From Clostridia bacterium (GTDB taxonomy: Bacteria > Bacillota_A > Clostridia > Oscillospirales > CAG-272): a stretch of DNA of 11,059 nt. The DNA lies in the NCBI GenBank assembly GCA_017407885.1, contig JAFQVU010000144.1, positions 1-11,059 of the forward strand. The letters are read 5' to 3'. How positions within the stretch are numbered: the first letter of the stretch is position 1; every line of letters starts with the position of its first letter. Positions 1 through 6,456 of this stretch are shown here, in pieces. The notes beneath the pieces were generated by a model, which worked only from the letters and a program-made list of their open reading frames with translations, was not told the DNA's origin and searched no databases. The translations under genes were made by a program, and so were the position numbers.

Positions 1-732
1 CAACACGCGGCTTTCGTCGGAATTTATAAACTCACGCTCATGAGTCGCATACGAATCGAACGGTTTCTTCCACTGCGCATCCATATAAATTGTGTTAACA
101 AGCGCCATGAGTGCACTGTCAAGCGCGGTTTCATTGAGCATATTTTTTATCAATCCGTTTGTGTGCTCTTCGATCCACCGATTGACAGCCCCCTCGGACA
201 CTGCTAACTCTGCTTTGTAACATTCCGCAAGATAATACTGGGCAAGTGTATCAAGATATTTTTGCTTCGGCTCAAATTTCTTTGTATTGTCAATCCAAAC
301 GGAATCCGCAATATTAAGAGTTGTATGATTAAGCGTTGTCAGATGTGATATGAGACTATATATATCCGCATCCGAAATATCGCCCACCACAGCGTTCATT
401 TCATCAAGCGTCTCACCGCTTGCACCAGCCTTTACCATAGCAAGCGCAAAATAAGCGGAAAGTGGGGAAGAGAGTGTATTTTTGCTGCCATCGCTTCCGG
501 CGGCGAGAGAAGCGGCAATATCATTGCAAAAGTCCACAAGTGCCGAATATTTATCGGCATTCATTGAAACATTTGTATCGGCGTTTAAAGGGGGATTTGT
601 GAGCTGGACAATTTCCGAAAAACGGGACTTTTCTGATGTTTCATTATCCTCGTTTTGCGATGCTATGTTTGTGCATGATACCATGGTAAGAACAGAAAGA
701 ATTGCGAGCAGGCATGATAAAAGTTTTTTCAT
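1..732 (-). CDS. Serpin-family protease inhibitor, predicted lipoprotein (partial, C-terminus beyond the left edge)
   Basis: Reading leftwards from the ATG at 732 gives 244 residues with no stop before the edge. A strong Shine-Dalgarno (AGGAGG within 741-750) sits about 9 bases upstream. Residues 1-20 are a lipoprotein signal: MKK, a hydrophobic stretch, then Met-Val-Ser-Cys with Cys20 as the likely lipidated residue. A Ser/Glu/Asn-rich linker (about 21-60) leads into the serpin fold. Visible serpin signatures are SSPLSAYFALAM (88-99) followed by AGASGET, the segment VNRWIEEHTNGLIKNML (183-199), and the shutter-region strand LVNTIYMDAQWKKPFD (211-226). Serpins are usually 350-420 residues, so about 60% is present; the reactive-centre loop that decides which protease is trapped is missing. 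Family knowledge: inhibitory serpins trap serine (sometimes cysteine) proteases as suicide substrates. An outward-facing, membrane-anchored serpin in a gut clostridium could guard against host or microbial proteases (inference). Whether it is inhibitory cannot be judged here. Confidence 0.9.
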   Translation of the reverse strand, partial: MKKLLSCLLAILSVLTMVSCTNIASQNEDNETSEKSRFSEIVQLTNPPLNADTNVSMNADKYSALVDFCNDIAASLAAGSDGSKNTLSSPLSAYFALAMVKAGASGETLDEMNAVVGDISDADIYSLISHLTTLNHTTLNIADSVWIDNTKKFEPKQKYLDTLAQYYLAECYKAELAVSEGAVNRWIEEHTNGLIKNMLNETALDSALMALVNTIYMDAQWKKPFDSYATHEREFINSDESRVL

Positions 733-799
733 AAAATTAAGCCTCCTGAATTGATTTGTATGTTTGACGTAGAAAAACAAAAAAAGTTCCGGGATAAAG

Positions 800-836
800 A
801 AAATCCCTGCTGAAACAATAATACAGCAGGGATTTT
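800..836 (-). terminator. Rho-independent terminator of the tRNA-Arg gene
   Basis: A perfect 13-bp inverted repeat (arm 800-812, AAAATCCCTGCTG; arm 824-836, CAGCAGGGATTTT) encloses an 11-base loop. Read on the minus strand it begins seven bases after the encoded CCA end of the tRNA, and its second arm runs into a T-rich tract (ATTTTCTTT). The adenine side of the stem is also T-rich on the other strand, so it could work in both directions. It separates tRNA transcription from the serpin gene, which therefore probably needs its own promoter. Confidence 0.85.
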
Positions 837-842
837 GCTTAT

Positions 843-919
843 TGGCCCGCTCGACAGGATTCGAACCTGCGACCATCGGAATCGGAATCCGGTACTCTAT
901 CCAGCTGAGCTACGAGCGG
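843..919 (-). tRNA. tRNA-Arg (anticodon CCG)
   Basis: The minus strand folds into a complete 77-base cloverleaf. The acceptor stem is CCGCTCG with CGAGCGG; the D stem is GCTC with GAGT around an AGCTGGATA loop; the anticodon loop is TTCCGAT with CCG at positions 34-36. The variable loop has five bases, the T stem is GCAGG with CCTGT around TTCGAAT, and the discriminator G is followed by an encoded CCA. Anticodon CCG reads the arginine codon CGG. Two small oddities are an apparent C27-A43 mismatch at the top of the anticodon stem and a C1-G72 first pair. Its promoter lies just upstream (934-962) and its terminator just downstream, so it looks like a single-gene transcription unit. Confidence 0.95.
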
Positions 920-933
920 TAATATACTGTAAT

Positions 934-962
934 ATTATACCACCGAGCTTTTTAAAAGTAAA
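934..962 (-). promoter_or_regulatory. Predicted sigma-A promoter of tRNA-Arg
   Basis: On the minus strand, TTTACT (962-957) is separated by exactly 17 bases from a perfect TATAAT (939-934). Transcription would start near 927, about eight bases before the mature tRNA 5' end at 919. Hexamers, spacing and position all fit a housekeeping promoter. Confidence 0.7.
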
Positions 963-990
963 CCCCAGATGGCGAGTTTTATCCAAAAAT

Positions 991-1089
991 CGGCATGGTG
1001 CACAAAATAGCATGCCGTGTATTGCGTGAGTTGCACAAGTGTATGTCGAAGAAACGCAAAAAATGTGCACGGATTTTCAAGTTTCTTGA
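991..1089. promoter_or_regulatory. Divergent intergenic region with dyads and repeated TGCACA hexamers (possible operators)
   Basis: The 261 bases between the tRNA and the first plus-strand gene contain no convincing gene. Apart from the two promoters they hold a 7-bp inverted repeat (CGGCATG 991-997, CATGCCG 1011-1017). The hexamer TGCACA occurs at 999-1004 and 1032-1037 and, inverted, at 1064-1069, each step being 32-33 bases, about three helical turns. A second dyad, TCAAG-TTT-CTTGA (1077-1089), lies just upstream of the plus-strand -35. A regulator binding here is inference; none of these matches an operator I can name. Confidence 0.3.
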
Positions 1090-1107
1090 CATTTTTCGCT
1101 TTTACTA

Positions 1108-1136
1108 TGGACAATTTTCGGTTTTTGTGATATAAT
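1108..1136 (+). promoter_or_regulatory. Predicted sigma-A promoter (extended -10) for the rseC-recJ-rel operon
   Basis: TGGACA (1108-1113) lies 17 bases before a perfect TATAAT (1131-1136), which is preceded by TG plus one base, the extended -10 element. The start point would be near 1143, giving a leader of roughly 38 bases before the ATG at 1181. It is the strongest promoter-like sequence on the plus strand and the only clear one in an intergenic gap. A TTGACA at 1086-1091 lies too far upstream to pair with this -10. Confidence 0.75.
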
Positions 1137-1180
1137 AAAATGTATAGTTGCATTTTTAAATTTATGAAAGCAGGTACAGT

Positions 1181-1597
1181 ATGCAGCAGATAGGCATTGT
1201 TTGCGATGTGCTCGAAAATTACGCACTTGTTGAAGTGTCGAGAAAATCGGCTTGCGAGGGATGTCACGCAAATGCTGACGGCAATTGTTCGGCTTGCATT
1301 AGCTTCGGTGACAAGAAAACTTTTGCAAAAGCCGACAATGAGATCGGCGCCAAGACCGGCGATCGCGTTATTATTGAAACCGCATCGAGAACAGTTCTTT
1401 TATATGCCGCGGCGATTTTTCTGTTTCCCCTTATTCTCGGTGTTGTCGGATTCTTCATTGGTGGAATTGCACCGCATCTGTGGGCGCCATACGTTGGTGC
1501 TCTTGTAGGATTTGCCTTGGCATTTCTTATTGTGTGGGCAACACTCAACCGCACGGCTTCTAACCGGCTTGATGTCAAAATTATCCGCATACTGTGA
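1181..1597 (+). CDS. RseC/MucC (SoxR-reducing system) family membrane protein
   Basis: This 138-residue protein has the RseC/MucC layout. A short N-terminal cytoplasmic domain (about 1-70) starts with a beta-rich segment (IGIVCDVLENYALVEV) and carries a cysteine cluster C25-X2-C28-X7-C36-X2-C39. Two transmembrane helices (about 72-96 and 100-122) and a short basic tail follow. In proteobacteria RseC works with the Rsx/Rnf electron-transport complex to re-reduce SoxR, and MucC acts in sigma-E control; in Firmicutes its role is not settled. The four cysteines could hold a metal or Fe-S cluster or act as a thiol redox centre (inference). It is the first gene after the operon promoter and ends 15 bases before recJ. 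The start is set by AGCAGG (1169-1174), six bases before the ATG. The family is fairly sure, the function is not. Confidence 0.75.
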   Translation: MQQIGIVCDVLENYALVEVSRKSACEGCHANADGNCSACISFGDKKTFAKADNEIGAKTGDRVIIETASRTVLLYAAAIFLFPLILGVVGFFIGGIAPHLWAPYVGALVGFALAFLIVWATLNRTASNRLDVKIIRIL

Positions 1598-1612
1598 CCT
1601 TGGTGATAGAAT

Positions 1613-3682
1613 ATGTTAAAGCACGCTTCAAAGAAAAAAACATGGCGAGTTTCTGAGTCATTCGATAAACTTGATGTAATAGACCAAATATCGCGTGAAT
1701 TGCATCTCTCGTATGCGGTTTCACGTCTTTTGGCAAACCGCGGTTATACGAGCGTTGAATCGGCTCGCAGTTTCATAAAAAAGGAGACAGAATTTCTTTA
1801 TGATCCGTTTCTCCTTGCCGATATGGACAAGGCTGTATCGCGTATTATCGCCGCAATTGATGCTAACGAAAAAATCGTAATTTACGGCGACTACGATGTT
1901 GACGGAGTCACTGCCGTTACAGTTGTGTACACATATCTGCGCGAATGTGGAGCGAATGCGAAATATTACATTCCCAACCGCATCGGTGAGGGATACGGCG
2001 TTAACATGGATGCTCTGCGTGCCTTTTCGGCTGACGGATATACACTGATGATAACAGTTGATACCGGCATCACTGCAATCGACGAAATCGCCGAAGCTGA
2101 AAAAATAGGACTTGACACTGTTGTAACCGATCACCACGAATGTCGCGCGGAGCTTCCGCTGGCAGTTGCAGTAGTCAATCCCTGCCGTCCGGATTGTACA
2201 TACCCGTTTTCCGATCTCGCGGGATGCGGAGTCGCTTTCAAGCTCGTTTGTGCGCTTGAAATGAAACGGCACAATATAAGTATGGCTGAAGCAACAAAAC
2301 GGGCGGCTGACCGATTTTCCGAATTTGTTGCTATTGGTACGATTGCGGATGTTATGCCGCTCGTTGGCGAAAACCGCATAATAGTAAGCTATGGATTAAA
2401 ACTGCTTGAAAACACAAAAAATCTCGGTCTTGCGTCGCTCATGCGTGCGTCGGGGCTCATGAGTACAGATGCTGACGGAAAAATAATAAAGAAAAAAATC
2501 ACTTCTTCCTCGGTAGGATTTACAATTGCTCCTCGAATCAATGCGGCAGGGCGTATTTCAAGCGCGGAATTTGCGGTGGAACTTTTATTATGTAATGATC
2601 CTCTTCGCGCCGATGAGATTGCATCGGAATTGTGCGAGACAAACCGCCGCCGTCAAACAGAGGAAAACAGTATCATCGAGGAAGCGGAGGAGAAAATCTC
2701 AATTCAATGCCGTGAAGATGACCGCGTTATTGTACTCGATGATGACCATTGGCATCACGGAATTATCGGAATCGTTTGCTCGCGCCTTACCGAGAAATAC
2801 AACCTTCCGTCAATTCTTATAAGCTTCGAACACAATACGGGAGATGAACCGTTGCCGTCTGATATCGGAAAGGGATCCGGACGCTCTATTTGCGGACTTA
2901 ATCTTTTCGAGGCGCTTGAGGCTTGTTCGTGTCTACTCACCAAATACGGCGGGCACGAACTTGCGGCAGGCTTATCGATTGAAAGAGGAAAGCTCGATGA
3001 ATTTCGCAGTGCTATCAATGAATATGCCGCGAATTCACTCGGCGAGAAAGAGCTTTGCCGTGTCGTTAATATCGACTTAAAGCTTTCCCCGGAAGAAATA
3101 ACACAAAAGCTTGCTGATGAGCTTTACCTGCTTGAACCATTCGGCACCGGTAACGCACAGCCGTTTTTTGAAATTGACAGACTGCTTATAACCGAAATTT
3201 CTGCTCTCGCGGGCGGTAAGCACACAAAGCTTATACTGCGTGCTCCGGGACTCTCCACCGTTTATACGGCGCTCATGTTCGGAACACCGACGTCAGAGTT
3301 TGAATTTTCATTGGGAGATGCGGTCGATATAGCTTGCAATCTTGATGTAAATGAATTCAGGGGGCGCAGAAGTGTACAGCTTCTTGTACGCGATATAAGG
3401 TGCACCCAAAGCGAATATATACCCACGCGGGATGATTTCGCGGCACTTTATCTTTACCTGAAAAATAAGGTACAGCCGGTTAAGACTTCGTGCTCAAAAA
3501 TCGCAGAAGATATAGGATGTTCCTGCGATACTGTTTTGCTGATGCTGGATGTGTTTGCCGAGCTTTCAATAATCAACTTGTATCGCGGCGAACATTTTGA
3601 AATAACCTTGTGCCAGCCAAAGGGCAAAATCCCCCTTGAAACCTCGCACATACTTTCAGCTTTAAATCGAAAAACTTTATAA
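1613..3682 (+). CDS. recJ: Single-stranded-DNA-specific exonuclease RecJ
   Basis: RecJ degrades single-stranded DNA 5' to 3' in recombination, mismatch and base-excision repair, using Mn2+/Mg2+ held by a DHH phosphoesterase centre. The 689-residue product shows the family motifs in order: DYDVDG (93-98), VDTGI (149-153), TDHHE (172-176), GTIADVMPL (242-250), RINAAGRISSAEF (308-320), HHGIIGIVCSRL (381-392) and the DHHA1 motif GGHELAAG (446-453). An OB-fold region begins near LLEPFGTGNAQPFF (506-519). The last ~90 residues resemble a small winged-helix-like tail, as in Firmicute RecJ proteins that exceed the E. coli length (577 residues). Active-site residues D93, D95, D150, D173, H174 and H175 are all present. 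The start is supported only by a weak GGTGAT five bases upstream, so translation may be coupled to the gene before it. It lies 50 bases before rel. Confidence 0.96.
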   Translation: MLKHASKKKTWRVSESFDKLDVIDQISRELHLSYAVSRLLANRGYTSVESARSFIKKETEFLYDPFLLADMDKAVSRIIAAIDANEKIVIYGDYDVDGVTAVTVVYTYLRECGANAKYYIPNRIGEGYGVNMDALRAFSADGYTLMITVDTGITAIDEIAEAEKIGLDTVVTDHHECRAELPLAVAVVNPCRPDCTYPFSDLAGCGVAFKLVCALEMKRHNISMAEATKRAADRFSEFVAIGTIADVMPLVGENRIIVSYGLKLLENTKNLGLASLMRASGLMSTDADGKIIKKKITSSSVGFTIAPRINAAGRISSAEFAVELLLCNDPLRADEIASELCETNRRRQTEENSIIEEAEEKISIQCREDDRVIVLDDDHWHHGIIGIVCSRLTEKYNLPSILISFEHNTGDEPLPSDIGKGSGRSICGLNLFEALEACSCLLTKYGGHELAAGLSIERGKLDEFRSAINEYAANSLGEKELCRVVNIDLKLSPEEITQKLADELYLLEPFGTGNAQPFFEIDRLLITEISALAGGKHTKLILRAPGLSTVYTALMFGTPTSEFEFSLGDAVDIACNLDVNEFRGRRSVQLLVRDIRCTQSEYIPTRDDFAALYLYLKNKVQPVKTSCSKIAEDIGCSCDTVLLMLDVFAELSIINLYRGEHFEITLCQPKGKIPLETSHILSALNRKTL

Positions 3683-3695
3683 ATGCCCACAATTT

Positions 3696-3702
3696 AAGGA
3701 AG
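3696..3702 (+). promoter_or_regulatory. Shine-Dalgarno (AAGGAAG) before rel, ambiguous start
   Basis: The only good ribosome binding site upstream of rel ends three bases before a TTG at 3706, and lies 18 and 30 bases before the in-frame ATGs at 3721 and 3733. It therefore favours the TTG (752 residues), whereas similarity to other Rel N-termini and codon preference favour the ATG at 3733 (743 residues). Confidence 0.45.
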
Positions 3703-3732
3703 TCTTTGCTATGCAAAGAGATGGTAATTAAT

Positions 3733-5964
3733 ATGATTGACGAATCCATGACAACATATAATTTTGAGCCGATCGCAGGTCTCATAGAGATGCTTACTCG
3801 AACCGGCAAAAAATACGATATTGATAAGATCAAACGAGCGTTTATGAGCGCTGACAAGCTCCACGCCGGACAATTCCGTGTCAGCGGCGATGCGTATATT
3901 TCGCACCCTATTGCAGTTGCGGAGATTGTTGCAGGACTTGAACTTGACACCGATTCTATCTGCGCGGCGCTGCTTCATGATACTGTAGAGGACTGTGCCG
4001 ACAAAATCGACTGCGAGAAAATTCGTGAGGATTTCGGCGACGAGGTCGCAATGCTTGTTGACGGACTCACGAAGCTTGTACAGCTGAAAATCGAAGATAA
4101 AGAAGAAGCGGAGATTGAAAATCTCCGAAAGATGTTCCTTGCAATGTCGAAGGATATCCGCGTAATCTTCATAAAACTCTGTGACCGTCTTCACAACATG
4201 CGCACTCTTGATGCAAAACCAGAGCCGAAGCGCCGTGTCACTGCGCTTGAGACCATGCACGTTTATGCTCCGCTTGCTCACCGTCTCGGTATGCAGCGTA
4301 TCAAGCAGGAGCTTGAACGCCACGCCCTCTCGTACCTCGATCCTATTGGTTTTGAGGAAGTGCAGCGTGATATTGACAAAAAATACGGAAACAACATAAA
4401 CTTCATAGAGAACACCAAAGAAAATGTTGCCGCCAAGCTTGCTGATTATAATGTCAAGTTTACGCTTGAGGGGCGCGTTAAATCGACATATTCCATCTAC
4501 AAAAAGATGTATAATCAAAACAAGAGCTTTGATGAGATATACGATTTTTACGCGATTCGTATCATCGTTGATACCGAACTTGAATGTTATACCGTGCTTG
4601 GTATCATACATGAGATGTTCAAATCTCTTCCGGGGCGTTTTAAGGACTATATTTCAACGCCGAAGCCTAATATGTACCGTTCTCTTCATACGACAGTAAT
4701 AGGACGTGACGGAATCCCGTTTGAAGTGCAGATAAGAACATGGGATATGCATCATGTCGCGGAATACGGCGTGTGCGCTCACTGGAAATACAAGACCGGC
4801 GCAAGCAGCCGCGAGGATATTGATACAAAGCTTCAGTGGGTTGCGAAGCTGCTTGATGCCGATTCTGATATGCATGATTCAGATGAATTTTTGCGTTCGC
4901 TTAAAATCGACATGTTCCATGACGAGACATTCGTGTTTACACCCAAGGGGGACGTTATTGTACTTCCGCAGGGAGCTACACTTATCGACTTTGCGTATGC
5001 GATTCATTCAGCAATCGGAAATAAAATGGTCGGCGCGAAGATAAACGGAGCTATTGCTACTATAGACTCTTCACCTAAAAACGGAGATATCGTTGAGATA
5101 ATAACCTCGGGTGCATCGCGCGGTCCGAGCAGAGACTGGCTTAAGATAGTTAAGACCGGTGAAGCTCGAAGCAAGATACGCCAGTGGTTCAAGAAAGAGA
5201 AGCGCGGCGAGAATATTGTTGTCGGCAAAGCAGAGATCGAACGCGAGATCAAGAAATACAATCGCGCATATACGGAATCGCAGCTTGAAGATATTGTTTC
5301 AGCGGTCGCTGTTCGTATCGGAATAAAGACGGCAGAGGATCTCTATAATACAATTGGCTACGGTGGTCTGTCAATCACAAAGCTTACATCGAAGCTTCGT
5401 GACGAATTTGACCGTGTAGTTGCAGCTCCGACGCACGAGGAGAAGATTACAGAAGTATCTCAGGTTAAGACTGTCGAAAAGCCGCAGTCTCATCACTCAC
5501 ATGGCGGTATTGTCATTGACGGCGCTGACGGATGCGCGGTCAAGTTCGCTAAATGCTGCAATCCGCTTCCCGGAGACAATGTTGTCGGATTTATTACCAA
5601 GGGGTTCGGAGTCTCAATTCATAAGGCGGACTGTCCCAACGTAATTGCGGGTATGAAGCGCGATGTTGACCGTGACAGATTTGTTTCGGCATGGTGGGAT
5701 GTGGGCGCAGAGTGGGAAAAGCCGAATTACGAGGCATTTATCCAGATCTACTGCAAAGACACACTCGGACTTCTCGCAAATGTATCTGTGGCACTCGCAG
5801 ATATGCGAGTATCCATTATCTCAATTAATTCTCAAAAGTGTCAGGGCGATTCCTCAATACTCAATCTCAGCATTGCATGCAAAAATACCGATCATGTAAA
5901 TTCTATCGTCTCACGCCTCAAGAGTATTTCAGGCGTTGTTGACGTAGTGCGCGGATTTGCGTGA
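3733..5964 (+). CDS. rel: Bifunctional (p)ppGpp synthetase/hydrolase, RelA/SpoT family (Rel)
   Basis: Rel makes and degrades (p)ppGpp, the stringent-response alarmone, on sensing uncharged tRNA at the ribosome. Numbering from the ATG at 3733 (743 residues), the hydrolase HD domain has H58-P, H82-D83 and D151 in KLCDRLHNMRT, so its metal ligands look intact. The synthetase domain has GRVKSTYSIYKK (247-258), YDFYAIR (270-276), RFKD (302-305), SLHTT (317-321) and FEVQIRT (330-336). RFKD is the RxKD form typical of bifunctional Rel rather than synthetase-only RelA. C-terminal regulatory parts follow: TGS (about 393-455), a helical segment, a zinc-finger-type domain (KCCNPLPGD 607-615, then HKADCPN) and a C-terminal ACT domain (about 667-743). 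All domains are present at normal length. It sits between recJ and dtd as in many Firmicutes. An in-frame TTG at 3706 has the better ribosome binding site and may be the true start. Confidence 0.96.
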   Translation: MIDESMTTYNFEPIAGLIEMLTRTGKKYDIDKIKRAFMSADKLHAGQFRVSGDAYISHPIAVAEIVAGLELDTDSICAALLHDTVEDCADKIDCEKIREDFGDEVAMLVDGLTKLVQLKIEDKEEAEIENLRKMFLAMSKDIRVIFIKLCDRLHNMRTLDAKPEPKRRVTALETMHVYAPLAHRLGMQRIKQELERHALSYLDPIGFEEVQRDIDKKYGNNINFIENTKENVAAKLADYNVKFTLEGRVKSTYSIYKKMYNQNKSFDEIYDFYAIRIIVDTELECYTVLGIIHEMFKSLPGRFKDYISTPKPNMYRSLHTTVIGRDGIPFEVQIRTWDMHHVAEYGVCAHWKYKTGASSREDIDTKLQWVAKLLDADSDMHDSDEFLRSLKIDMFHDETFVFTPKGDVIVLPQGATLIDFAYAIHSAIGNKMVGAKINGAIATIDSSPKNGDIVEIITSGASRGPSRDWLKIVKTGEARSKIRQWFKKEKRGENIVVGKAEIEREIKKYNRAYTESQLEDIVSAVAVRIGIKTAEDLYNTIGYGGLSITKLTSKLRDEFDRVVAAPTHEEKITEVSQVKTVEKPQSHHSHGGIVIDGADGCAVKFAKCCNPLPGDNVVGFITKGFGVSIHKADCPNVIAGMKRDVDRDRFVSAWWDVGAEWEKPNYEAFIQIYCKDTLGLLANVSVALADMRVSIISINSQKCQGDSSILNLSIACKNTDHVNSIVSRLKSISGVVDVVRGFA

Positions 5965-5984
5965 TATAAGGAGTCATAAAATTT

Positions 5985-6437
5985 ATGAAAGCTATATTGC
6001 AAAGAGCACTTTCCGCATCCGTCATTGCCGATGGTGAGCCGGCAGGAAAAATTGAACATGGACTGCTCATTTTACTCGGCGTTCTCAAGGGAGACGAAAA
6101 AGCAGATGCCGATCTGCTTGCCGAGAAAATAAGCAAGCTTCGCATCTTTGACGATGCCGACGGCAAACTCAATCTTTCAGTAAAGGATGTCGGTGGAAGT
6201 GCACTTGTCGTGTCTAATTTCACTCTCGGCGCTGACTACCGCAAGGGAAACCGCCCGGATTATTTCGCAGCAGAAGTGCCTGTACGAGCAAGCGAGCTGT
6301 ATGAGTATTTGTCAGATGCGCTTCGTGAGCGTGGGATTCACACAGAAAACGGCGTATTCGGCGCAGATATGAAGATAACCTTTTTAGCGGACGGCCCTGT
6401 CACAATTGATATGGACAGCGCCGTGCTCAAAAAATAA
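5985..6437 (+). CDS. dtd: D-aminoacyl-tRNA deacylase
   Basis: Dtd hydrolyses D-amino acids (and glycine) mis-attached to tRNAs, a cytosolic proofreading step after aminoacylation. The 150-residue product has the usual length and family pattern: ILQRALSASV near the start, GLLILLGVLKGDE, LRIFDDADGKLNLSVKDVGGSALVVS, then the FTL region (77-81), KGNRP (87-91), GVFGADM (123-129) and the cross-subunit Gly-cisPro motif GPVT (137-140). Some normally conserved residues differ: SQFTL is SNFTL, the Ser after GNRP is Asp, and the TG before the FGADM segment is NG. The GPVT motif is intact, so activity is expected. AAGGAG (5968-5973) lies 11 bases upstream of the ATG. The gene starts 20 bases after rel, the standard Firmicute arrangement, and is very likely co-transcribed. 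Confidence 0.92.
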   Translation: MKAILQRALSASVIADGEPAGKIEHGLLILLGVLKGDEKADADLLAEKISKLRIFDDADGKLNLSVKDVGGSALVVSNFTLGADYRKGNRPDYFAAEVPVRASELYEYLSDALRERGIHTENGVFGADMKITFLADGPVTIDMDSAVLKK

Positions 6438-6443
6438 TGATTC

Positions 6444-6447
6444 GGAG
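6444..6447 (+). promoter_or_regulatory. Shine-Dalgarno GGAG fixing the HemZ-type gene start
   Basis: GGAG lies nine bases before the ATG at 6457. The same frame is open from an ATG at 6406, but that start would overlap the end of dtd, has no such site, and adds 17 residues unlike the family. The site therefore favours 6457. Confidence 0.65.
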
Positions 6448-6456
6448 TTAACGGTC

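Noticed and set aside
482..754. A 90-codon plus-strand frame opposite the serpin
   Set aside because: The minus-strand serpin explains this stretch with clear family motifs.
843..919. tRNA-Arg as an integration site of a mobile element carrying the serpin
   Set aside because: No integrase gene or second copy of the tRNA 3' end is visible in the window, and the tRNA keeps its own promoter and terminator.
935..1271. Short overlapping minus-strand frames in the divergent intergenic region
   Set aside because: They cross the operon promoter and the start of the RseC-like gene and have no similarity or signal features I can recognise.
1721..2272. A 183-codon open frame antisense to recJ
   Set aside because: It lies wholly across conserved RecJ motifs, shows no family features, and its composition is that of a reverse-strand shadow.
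3655..3683. TTCAGC-17-TATAAA at the end of recJ as a promoter for rel
   Set aside because: The -35 matches only three of six consensus bases; too weak to call.
3709..4611. A 300-codon open frame on the minus strand inside rel
   Set aside because: It is entirely antisense to the conserved HD and synthetase regions, has no recognisable domain, and its product is a low-complexity Phe/Val/Ile/Arg-rich sequence typical of a shadow frame.
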